A program made the translations under genes and the position numbers. From Flammeovirgaceae bacterium 311 (GTDB lineage: Bacteria > Bacteroidota > Bacteroidia > Cytophagales > Cyclobacteriaceae): a stretch of 64,000 nucleotides of DNA. Below are positions 34,568-42,217 of this stretch, one piece after another (the stretch's first letter is position 1; each line of letters opens with the position of its first letter). The notes beneath the pieces are model-generated. The model had not been told where the DNA came from and ran no database searches. It saw nothing but the letters and a program-made list of their open reading frames with translations. Location: positions 4,927,001-4,991,000 of the forward strand of contig CP004371.1 in the NCBI GenBank assembly GCA_000597885.1, in the 5' to 3' direction.

Positions 34568-37330
34568 ATGAGATATATAGTTCTTTTTCTGTTCTTCTCC
34601 TTCAATATTTTTCAGGCGTATGCCCAGGGTTTCGATATCTATGGTACCGTACAAAGTGCCAGGGATAACACTACCTTGCCGGGCGCTACTGTAATTTTGC
34701 AGCATCCTGTAGATTCTACTACTATTACAGGTGTGGTAACAGACATGGAGGGCCAGTTCAGGTTAGAAGATATTAAACCGGGCTCTTATATTTTAAATGT
34801 TCAGTTTATGGGATTCAGGCCCCTGCTAAGGGCAATAGAATTCGATCAGGACCAGGAAAAGGATCTGAATCTTGGTACCCTGTCGTTGCGGGAAGAAGAA
34901 ACCAGGCTGGAGGAGGTGGTGATTGTGGGCAAAAGCCTGCTGGGAGAGCAGAAAGGTGATACAACCAGTTTCAATGCCGGTTCCTTTAAAACCTTGCAGG
35001 ATGCCAGCGGGCAGGACCTGGTGGAAAAAATGCCGGGCATCAGCCTGCAGGACGGTAACATACAGGCACAGGGCGAAAATGTAGTGCGGATTCTGGTAGA
35101 TGGCAAACCTTTTTTTGGAACCGATGTAAAGGCAGCTTTGCAGAACCTGCCGGCAGAGGTGATTGCCAGTGTGGAGATCTTCGACAGGAAGAGTGATAAG
35201 GCACTGCTAAGCGGTTTTGATGATGGTGAGCGTGAAAAAACAATCAACATCATCACCAAACCCAACCGCCGAAAAGGGCAGTTTGGCAAAGCCTCGGTAG
35301 GCTATGGAACCGACGAGCGCTACCTGCTGGGTGCCAGCGTAAATATCTTTAATGAAGACAGAAGGCTTACCATTACCGCTTTGAGCAACAACATTAATGC
35401 GCTGGATTATTCTGCAGACCCAAACAGCCAGGGAGAGACCAGAACCCAGGATGGTATAATCTCTACCAATACCGTGGGCCTCAACTTTAGCGACGACTGG
35501 GGCGAAAAGGTAGAGATCAGTGCAAGCTACCTCTATAGCCAGCGGGAAAACAGAGGCATTAGCTCCCTCATCAGAAATTATGTGCTCTCTGCAGATTCGG
35601 GCCAGGTGTATACTGAAAACAGTACCAACATCAGGAAAAACATGGATCACAGGTTCGATATGCGCTTTGAATATAATTTGGACAGCAATAACAGAATACT
35701 GATACGTCCCAACATATCCCTGAAAAATGATGAAAACAACAGGTTCTTCCTGGGGCGTACCGTCACGGACTACGGTCCGCTAAACCAGACAGAAAACACA
35801 GCTACCTCCGATAACCTCGACTATGATTTTAATAACCGCATGTACTACAGCCATCGGTTCAGGAAAAAGGGCAGGAGTCTTACCCTTGGCCTGAGAACAG
35901 GCTATCATACCAATACAGACAGGGCCAGGCGGCTGGCCAATAATATTTTCTATAGAGAGGAAAATGGTACAGAAATTCTGAACCAGCGCACAACACGGGA
36001 AAGAACAGGCCTGTCCTGGGAAGCCGATGCCTCCTATACTGAACCAGTAGGGCGCAGGGGGCAGATGGAACTAGAATATGAAATTGGCAACAGGATCAAC
36101 GATTCAGATAAACGGACCTATAGCCTGTATGAAGACGAGGTGGAACCCTACAACGAATATAGCGTGCTGGATACTATTTTGAGCAATACCTTTAAAAGTG
36201 AATACCTTACACAGGAGGTAGAACTTGGTTATCAGTACACCACAGAAAAAATGCGGTTTCAGGTAGAAGCAGAGTACCAGCAGGCCGATCTGGAGAACCA
36301 GCAGCAGTTTCCACGGCCAACGGACATGCAGCGTACCTTCAACAGCTTTTTGCCAACCGTTCGCTTCGATTATAAATTTTCAGAATCCAAAAATTTTGAA
36401 TTTGACTACGATACCTGGACCCGGGAGCCCTCCATTGGCCAGCTGCAGGATGTAATTGATAACTCCAATCCCCTTCACCTTAGAACCGGTAATCCAAATC
36501 TGAACCAGTCTTATCACAACCGGATCAGGATCCGCTACAGGGGCCGCAATCCTGAAACGGAGCAAACCTTGTTTGTGTATGCAGCAAGCTCCATTATCAG
36601 GAATAATATTGCCAACAGCACTCTTATTGCAGAGGATCCCATAGTCTTAAGCCGCGATGTTGTGGTAGCAAGAGGCTCCCAGCTTACACGCCCGGTAAAT
36701 GTAAATGGTTACTGGGATTTTCGTTCCTACGTCAGCTGGGGGAGGCCTGTTGAGCTAATCAGCTCCAATGTTGGTGTAAATGCATCAGTCAACTATACCC
36801 AGCGGCCGGGTGTGACCAATAATACAGTCAACTTTAATAATTCCACCAACTACAGGATAGGCTTATCCTTAAGCAGTAACATCAGTGAGCAGATAGATTT
36901 TAATATTTTTACCAGGGCTGCCTATAATGTGGTAGAAAATTCTTTACGCCCTGCCTTAAGCAATGATTATTTTAACCAGACCACCCGCCTTAGCTTTGAC
37001 TGGATCTTCTGGGAAGGTTTTATTTATCGGCTCGATCTCAACCATCAGCTGAATACAGGACTTGCAGAATCACTTGACAATAGTTTCTTACTCATGAACA
37101 TGAGCCTGGGCAAAAAGATACTGCCGCAGGAGCGGGGAGAAATAAGCCTACATGTGTATGATCTGTTGGCGCAAAACAATAACATCAGGCGGAATATCAC
37201 CGAATTGTATGTGGAGGATGTTCAGTCTAACGTGCTGCAGCGCTACTTTATGCTCACCTTTACCTACAACCTCAGGCACTTCAGCAAGGGTACTGATATA
37301 AATGATTATGAAGAACTGCACCAGGATTAG
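34568..37330 (+). CDS. Outer-membrane beta-barrel protein with carboxypeptidase-regulatory-like domain
   Basis: 920 residues. Signal peptide 1-19 (ending AYAQ), a CarboxypepD_reg-like Ig fold at 20-105 (TTLPGATVILQHP...GSYILNVQFMGF), a plug-like domain at about 110-215 (VVIVGKSLLGEQKGDTTSF, IRVLVDGKPFFGTDVKA-like), and a large beta barrel rich in aromatic strand ends up to YFMLTFTYNLRHF. It belongs to the TonB-receptor-like 'outer membrane beta-barrel family' of Bacteroidota, which lacks a SusD partner. The ligand is unknown. Ended by the terminator at 37368. Confidence 0.88.
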   Translation: MRYIVLFLFFSFNIFQAYAQGFDIYGTVQSARDNTTLPGATVILQHPVDSTTITGVVTDMEGQFRLEDIKPGSYILNVQFMGFRPLLRAIEFDQDQEKDLNLGTLSLREEETRLEEVVIVGKSLLGEQKGDTTSFNAGSFKTLQDASGQDLVEKMPGISLQDGNIQAQGENVVRILVDGKPFFGTDVKAALQNLPAEVIASVEIFDRKSDKALLSGFDDGEREKTINIITKPNRRKGQFGKASVGYGTDERYLLGASVNIFNEDRRLTITALSNNINALDYSADPNSQGETRTQDGIISTNTVGLNFSDDWGEKVEISASYLYSQRENRGISSLIRNYVLSADSGQVYTENSTNIRKNMDHRFDMRFEYNLDSNNRILIRPNISLKNDENNRFFLGRTVTDYGPLNQTENTATSDNLDYDFNNRMYYSHRFRKKGRSLTLGLRTGYHTNTDRARRLANNIFYREENGTEILNQRTTRERTGLSWEADASYTEPVGRRGQMELEYEIGNRINDSDKRTYSLYEDEVEPYNEYSVLDTILSNTFKSEYLTQEVELGYQYTTEKMRFQVEAEYQQADLENQQQFPRPTDMQRTFNSFLPTVRFDYKFSESKNFEFDYDTWTREPSIGQLQDVIDNSNPLHLRTGNPNLNQSYHNRIRIRYRGRNPETEQTLFVYAASSIIRNNIANSTLIAEDPIVLSRDVVVARGSQLTRPVNVNGYWDFRSYVSWGRPVELISSNVGVNASVNYTQRPGVTNNTVNFNNSTNYRIGLSLSSNISEQIDFNIFTRAAYNVVENSLRPALSNDYFNQTTRLSFDWIFWEGFIYRLDLNHQLNTGLAESLDNSFLLMNMSLGKKILPQERGEISLHVYDLLAQNNNIRRNITELYVEDVQSNVLQRYFMLTFTYNLRHFSKGTDINDYEELHQD

Positions 37331-37367
37331 GAGTAGCCAGATCTGCAGGGGAGACAGCCAAAAACAA

Positions 37368-37394
37368 AAAGAACGCCTGTTTTAGGCGTTCTTT
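37368..37394. terminator. Hairpin terminator
   Basis: AAAGAACGCCT-GTTTT-AGGCGTTCTTT, directly after the barrel gene; T-run in the arm itself. Serves both converging sides. Confidence 0.9.
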
Positions 37395-37477
37395 CCAAAA
37401 TCTTTTATTAATTCCAACAGCGGAACAGCAGATCTGTTATCTGGATGGATTGCTAAAGCCGGGAAAAAAATGCTTAC

Positions 37478-37756
37478 TTAATTGGATGCTTCTGTCTGAT
37501 TTAAAGCTTTGTACAGCATCACAATATCAGTAGGCTGAATATCGTCAATGGATTTATCTACACAAAATATTCCTGCCTGGGGTAACAGGTTCATGATACA
37601 GATGATCGACTTGGTTTTGCTGGTGCCGTTGTCGGTGCTGTAGCTGTATTCTCCTACAAAAATTTCAGAGGGGTTTTGTAAAAATGCACTTACCCAATTG
37701 CGTACTTGACAGCATTTTTCGGTATTGCAGGAATGGGATGTCTGATTATTCTCCAT
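37478..37756 (-). CDS. Small cysteine-containing protein, unknown
   Basis: 92 residues. The N-terminus SHSCNTEKCCQVRNWV has four Cys/His ligands close together; two further cysteines are in IICIMNLLPQAGIFCVD. It could bind a metal. It is divergent from a COG0523 metallochaperone GTPase gene, 104 bases apart, which makes shared regulation by metal status thinkable. No family recognised. Confidence 0.55.
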   Translation of the reverse strand: MENNQTSHSCNTEKCCQVRNWVSAFLQNPSEIFVGEYSYSTDNGTSKTKSIICIMNLLPQAGIFCVDKSIDDIQPTDIVMLYKALNQTEASN

Positions 37757-37860
37757 ATGCCTAATTCTTAATGTTCCCAGGTAAAGTTTTCAATATATTT
37801 TAGTAGTTAGTTCTCGTATATTCAATAAAGCGGCAACGCTGCTGCAAGAATTATAGTTTC

Positions 37861-38841
37861 ATGTCATTACCAATATCTGCTACACCTGTTACGATTGTTA
37901 CCGGATTTTTAGGGTCTGGTAAAACCACCCTTATCAATGAGTTAACAGCAAAAATGCCCCAAAAAAAGTTCGCTGTTATTGAAAATGAATTTGGTGAAAC
38001 AGGCATCGATAAAGAGCTGCTGATTGGCAACGACGGAGGCGTATTTGAAATAAATGGTGGCTGTATTTGCTGTACCGTTAGCGGAGAACTGATCTCCTGG
38101 CTGCTTAACCTTAACAAGCAAGCCCCGGCCTTCGATCACCTCATTATAGAAACAACGGGGGTTGCCGAACCGCTCTCTATTGCCGAGCCATTTCTGTCGC
38201 ACCCCCTCATTGCACAAAAGTACCGGCTCGATGCCATCATCTGCCTGCTGGATAGCGAGCTGGTGGCAGAACAGCTCAGGCAGGAAGAAGTGGTTGCCAG
38301 GCAGATCAGCGCAGCGGATCTTATTCTCTTCAATAAAACCGGCAGTGTTACTGCAGAATTTCTTGCAGCGCTGGAGGTTAAGATCCGCCAGATAAATCCT
38401 TTTGCACAGATCCTCCATACACAATATGCTAAAGTTGGCGGCCATGACCTCACCAATTTGAAGGCCTTTAACCCTGAATCGCTGGAAAAGCGGCAACTGG
38501 AGGTAAGCCACCACCACCATCACCTGCACGATAACATCACTTCTTACAGCATTTGCTTCACAGAAAGCCTGGATTACGGAAAATTTTACCAATGGGCCAG
38601 CCAGCTCATGACGTTCCAGAACAGCAGGATATACCGGATAAAGGGAATCCTGAACTTTAATGGCAGGCCGGTAAAAGTTATTTTTCAGAGTGTGAAGAAC
38701 AAGTTTGTAATGACAGATGGAAATCCATGGCCGGAGGGCCCACAGTCGCCGCCAAGGGAAAGCAGGCTGGTGTTTATTGGCAGGGAGCTGAAAAAAGAAA
38801 TATTACTGAAACATCTGAAGCGGTGCTTTGCTAAGGGTTGA
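37861..38841 (+). CDS. CobW/COG0523 GTP-dependent metallochaperone
   Basis: 326 residues. G1 motif TGFLGSGKTTLI (14-25), Mg-binding/switch segment IENEFGETGID, the metal-binding CxCC in GGCICCTVSGEL (Cys68, Cys70, Cys71), ETTGVAEP and the base-specifying LFNKTG. A His-rich insert SHHHHHLHDN (about 217) and the C-terminal CobW_C domain follow. Such GTPases load zinc (or other metals) onto client enzymes, often under zinc starvation. No convincing Zur box was found in the short upstream region, and no client gene adjoins. Confidence 0.9.
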   Translation: MSLPISATPVTIVTGFLGSGKTTLINELTAKMPQKKFAVIENEFGETGIDKELLIGNDGGVFEINGGCICCTVSGELISWLLNLNKQAPAFDHLIIETTGVAEPLSIAEPFLSHPLIAQKYRLDAIICLLDSELVAEQLRQEEVVARQISAADLILFNKTGSVTAEFLAALEVKIRQINPFAQILHTQYAKVGGHDLTNLKAFNPESLEKRQLEVSHHHHHLHDNITSYSICFTESLDYGKFYQWASQLMTFQNSRIYRIKGILNFNGRPVKVIFQSVKNKFVMTDGNPWPEGPQSPPRESRLVFIGRELKKEILLKHLKRCFAKG

Positions 38842-39016
38842 GACTGATCTCTGCTTTTATCTGGGAATCTCCGGCAAAGCCCTCTTGTACAGGACAGGGG
38901 TAGAGCAGAGGTTAAGAAAAGCATGAATCAAGCCTGTATGAGCGTTTGTTTTTGAGAGGATTGTGCAAAAAAATTACGTCATGGCTAAAACAGATCAATT
39001 AAATTAAGGATCGCTT

Positions 39017-39024
39017 TATATTTG
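39017..39024 (+). promoter_or_regulatory. -7 box of the Bacteroidota type
   Basis: TATATTTG fits TAnnTTTG and stands 16 bases before the ATG at 39040. No TTG is at the expected -33 place. It favours the ATG at 39040 over the TTG at 39022, which lies inside the box. Confidence 0.5.
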
Positions 39025-39039
39025 GGAAAGTTTTACAAG

Positions 39040-39330
39040 ATGAAATTACTAAGGCTACTCTCCATTTACTGTGTGCTGGCTGTTATGATCAGCTGCAACT
39101 CTTCACAGAACGACAGCCCGCCTGAACCACACCTTGAGCTGGGGCAGCGCATTACCTTTGTAGGGGCCAATCCAAACACGGTATACTTAGTAGCAGGCTA
39201 CCGTGATGAACTGGAAGATAAAACCGTTGCCGACTGGAACAAACAAGCCTATATTGTATTTACTTTTTTTGATGAACAGGGCGATTACGTGCAGGGAGTT
39301 GTACACAAGAATGCAATTTTAAAACAATAA
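39040..39330 (+). CDS. Small lipoprotein, unknown
   Basis: 96 residues from the ATG at 39040 (MKLLRLLSIYCVLAVMISCN). The signal ends in a lipobox-like VMISC, so it is probably an outer- or inner-membrane lipoprotein. The mature part is a small beta-rich domain with ELGQRITFVGANPNTVYLVAGYRDE. No family recognised. Ended by the hairpin at 39344. Confidence 0.65.
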   Translation: MKLLRLLSIYCVLAVMISCNSSQNDSPPEPHLELGQRITFVGANPNTVYLVAGYRDELEDKTVADWNKQAYIVFTFFDEQGDYVQGVVHKNAILKQ

Positions 39331-39343
39331 AGATGTTAGTTTT

Positions 39344-39375
39344 AAAGGCCGGATCCTGCTGAAGGTCCGGTCTTT
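39344..39375 (+). terminator. Hairpin terminator
   Basis: AAAGGCCGGA pairs with TCCGGTCTTT (one G-U pair) across a 12-base loop and is followed by AGTTTTTAG. It lies between the lipoprotein and peptidase genes. Confidence 0.8.
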
Positions 39376-39397
39376 AGTTTTTAGCTTAGAGGAGAAT

Positions 39398-40453
39398 ATG
39401 AGCATTAATACCGAATTACTGGCAAGAATTTGCAAAGAACCCGGCGCGCCTGGCTATGAAGGGCGTATACGCCGGCTGGTGCTGGCCGAAATAGAAGGCC
39501 TGGCCGACGAGGTGCGGGTTGACAACATGGGGAATATCATTGCCCTGAAAAAAGGGGTGAACAACCCCGAAGGCAAAAAAGTGATGGTAGCCGCACACAT
39601 CGATGAAATAGGCTTTGTGGTAACCCATATAGATGATAACGGCTTTGTGCGTTTTCATACGCTTGGTGGCTTCGACCCTAAAACCTTAACGGCGCAGCGG
39701 GTAATCATTCATGGAAAAAAAGACCTGCTGGGCGTAATGGGCACCAAACCTATTCACGTGCTTTCGCAGGAAGAGCGCCAGAAGCTGCCCAAAACCACCG
39801 AATACTTTATAGACCTGGGGCTGCCCAAAGACGAGGTTGTAAAATGGGTGCGCGTGGGCGATCCCATTACGCGTGAGCGTGAAATGGTGGAAGTGGGAGA
39901 TTGCGTAAACAGCAAATCAATCGATAACCGGGTATCGGTATTTATTCTGATAGAAGCCATGCGCAGACTCAAGAACCCGCCATACGATGTATATGCTGCC
40001 TTTACCGTGCAGGAAGAGGTAGGCCTGAGGGGTGCCAACGTAGCGGCGCACCAGATCGATCCTGATTTTGGCCTGGGCCTGGATACGACCATTGCCTTTG
40101 ATGTACCCGGTGCACCCGCTCATGAAAAAATAACCGAACTGGGCAAAGGCGCTGCCATCAAGATAATGGATGGATCAGCAATTTGTGATCCGCGAATGGT
40201 AGAGTTTTTGCAGACCACTGCCGAAAAAAGCAATATTAAATGGCAGCCCGAGATCCTGACTGCCGGAGGTACCGATACCGCCGGCTTGCAGCGCATGGGC
40301 AAGCGTGGCTCTATTGCGGGTGCTATTTCTGTACCTACCCGCCACCTGCACCAGGTGATTGAAATGGCTCATAAAGAAGATATTGCCGCCTGCATTGATT
40401 TACTGCACGCTGCTTTAGGCACCTTCGATAAATATAACTGGGCACACGCCTAG
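39398..40453 (+). CDS. M42-family metallo-aminopeptidase
   Basis: 351 residues, the family length. The zinc ligands are placed in MVAAHIDEIGFVV (His), the bridging Asp/Asn region NSKSIDNRVSV, the catalytic glutamates EEVGLRGA, and the late TRHLHQVIEM (His). VRVDNMGNII near residue 40 is typical. M42 enzymes form large tetrahedral dodecamers that trim peptides released by proteases in the cytoplasm. No signal peptide. Stands alone. Confidence 0.92.
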   Translation: MSINTELLARICKEPGAPGYEGRIRRLVLAEIEGLADEVRVDNMGNIIALKKGVNNPEGKKVMVAAHIDEIGFVVTHIDDNGFVRFHTLGGFDPKTLTAQRVIIHGKKDLLGVMGTKPIHVLSQEERQKLPKTTEYFIDLGLPKDEVVKWVRVGDPITREREMVEVGDCVNSKSIDNRVSVFILIEAMRRLKNPPYDVYAAFTVQEEVGLRGANVAAHQIDPDFGLGLDTTIAFDVPGAPAHEKITELGKGAAIKIMDGSAICDPRMVEFLQTTAEKSNIKWQPEILTAGGTDTAGLQRMGKRGSIAGAISVPTRHLHQVIEMAHKEDIAACIDLLHAALGTFDKYNWAHA

Positions 40454-40524
40454 TGGAGTGTACTTAACAGAGCTGCCAGTGGTAATATACCATGGCCTGA
40501 TACCAGCCCAAAAGCTAAGATAAA

Positions 40525-40558
40525 GCCCCGAACTACAGGAAACCCTGCAGTTCGGGGC
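40525..40558. terminator. Hairpin, possible terminator
   Basis: GCCCCGAACT...AGTTCGGGGC with inner CAGG/CCTG pairing, after the M42 peptidase gene. It lacks a T-run, so termination is uncertain. Confidence 0.55.
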
Positions 40559-40610
40559 AACATGTAAGCGCTATTTTTCGAATACATAGGTATACCTTTC
40601 CAAATAAGAA

Positions 40611-41279
40611 ATGAATACCATATATAGAAAAATAGCTTTTTTAATAGTAATAGTGCTCGCGCTCGCGTTACCGGGCAGAGCACAGCAAGCCGGGCTGTAC
40701 ATCAGCGGGGCTATTCTGGATGCAGACAGCCTGACACCCCTGGCGGGTGCCACAGTAAAGAACACCAGCAGCCTGGATGCCATGCAGGCCGATGAGGACG
40801 GATTTTTTAACATCAGGGTGCGCCCCGGCGATACACTGCTGATCCAGCATATGACCTACCAGCCCATGCATTACCTGGTGCCAGTTACCCTCACGGAATC
40901 GCAATATGCGCTGGTGCAGTTGTTACAAAGGGAAAACATGCCCCAGACTGCTGCCTCAAGGCCATTTCCTACCCAGCAACAGTTCGATGAAACATTTCTG
41001 CGAATGGATCAGCCAAACCTGGTGAACCGTACCAACCAGCTGGATCAGAACCTGGAGCGCGTTACCAACGATCCTACCAGGATGCAGAAGTATATAGATG
41101 ATCACATGCGCTATCAGCAGCTGTATGTACTACCGGAAAAAGGGGTACGCAACGACCTGATCAACCCCGACCGCTGGAGAAATTTTATTCATGACTGGCG
41201 CGAAGGCCGCTTTACGCAGGAAGGCATGGAAAAGCTTGAAGGGTTTCCTGCCAGGGTAAAGGATTTTGATGATCAGTAA
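40611..41279 (+). CDS. Exported carboxypeptidase-regulatory-like domain protein
   Basis: 222 residues. Signal peptide (IAFLIVIVLALALPGRAQQ), then a CarboxypepD_reg-like domain at 25-100 (YISGAILDADSLTPLAGATV, DEDGFFNIRVRPGDTLLIQHMTYQP). The rest is polar and unfamiliar, with many Gln, Asp and Arg. In Bacteroidota such small proteins occur with or apart from TonB-dependent barrels; here no barrel is adjacent. Ended by the terminator at 41328. Confidence 0.8.
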   Translation: MNTIYRKIAFLIVIVLALALPGRAQQAGLYISGAILDADSLTPLAGATVKNTSSLDAMQADEDGFFNIRVRPGDTLLIQHMTYQPMHYLVPVTLTESQYALVQLLQRENMPQTAASRPFPTQQQFDETFLRMDQPNLVNRTNQLDQNLERVTNDPTRMQKYIDDHMRYQQLYVLPEKGVRNDLINPDRWRNFIHDWREGRFTQEGMEKLEGFPARVKDFDDQ

Positions 41280-41327
41280 CAGCTGGCAGTGCTTAACGAT
41301 CAACCTAAAACATAGAGTATTTTCAGG

Positions 41328-41364
41328 CACCAGCTAACATGCAATTTGGCAGCTGGTGTTTTTT
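41328..41364 (+). terminator. Hairpin terminator
   Basis: CACCAGCT...AGCTGGTG followed by TTTTTTCT, 49 bases after the preceding stop. Confidence 0.88.
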
Positions 41365-41620
41365 CTGTGCAGGAACCGTTATTGCGGCACAAGCAGAGCA
41401 TGACTGAGCAGCAAACAAGGTCAGTATCGGGACCGATTGATTAAGAGGAAGAGTAGCCAGCTGCCTGGCAGATGGGTTAACCAGCATCACAACAGCCCAA
41501 TTACCTTAAAAAGATTTGCCGGGATGAAAAAAAAGGATTGATTAGGGGCTGCAGGACCGGCTTACCGGTGGTGTAAATTTTTAGCAGCAATAGTCTGGTA
41601 CTCAGCAAAAGGAGAGGCTA

Positions 41621-41767
41621 CTAAAGCCTGTTGCTATAGCCAAAGCGTCCGTCATGTTCTTCCAGAGAAGGAGCATCTTTCATGAACAGAATCCAGAAAA
41701 GGTAACGGCCTGTATAAAAAGCGATACCCAGAATCAAGGCAAGGAGAATGAGTTGAGCAGCAATCAT
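41621..41767 (-). CDS. Small membrane protein (48 aa)
   Basis: The minus strand encodes 48 residues from an ATG at 41767: IAAQLILLALILGIAFYT is one membrane helix, followed by GRYLFWILFM and an acidic/polar tail SLEEHDGRFGYSNRL. It is shorter than usual gene-calling limits. It sits alone in a ~940-base gap. The sharp hydrophobic/polar division supports a real gene; no family is recognised. Confidence 0.5.
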   Translation of the reverse strand: MIAAQLILLALILGIAFYTGRYLFWILFMKDAPSLEEHDGRFGYSNRL

Positions 41768-42217
41768 AGTCGGGAGATTTGGTTGGTTTTCTTTTACGTC
41801 TGGTGTTCTAAAAGAGTTTCACGTCTCATGAAATCTTACATGCAATATTAGCAGATATTTTTGTAATATATCCATGCAAGGGTTGAAAATATTTTTATAG
41901 TTCAGCTGTTAATACAGTTGCCGAATAATAAAGTAACCCCTTAAAATGGCCTCCAAATTGAAATAGTGGATACTGAATTTGGATTATCAAAGGATTGGCG
42001 CTACTTCTGCTCTCTACTTCACAGCCTTTTATCAGTTAGTTATCATCTTAGATTAAAGCAGTACTTGAAGATAATTCAAACGTTTATTCGTGTAAAAATT
42101 TTGAGAACTTACTCTATGCTGCAAGGGCTGCTTAATCCTGCGGCCTGTGTAAAAATGTCTGAAAAGGCGGGTAATTTTAGGAAAAGCTTTTACTTTGAAG
42201 TAGAACCATTCGTCTAT

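Noticed and set aside
41966-42217. Upstream extension of the BNR propeller protein by 84 codons
   Set aside because: The ATG at 42218 starts a perfect signal peptide; the upstream part would place it internally.
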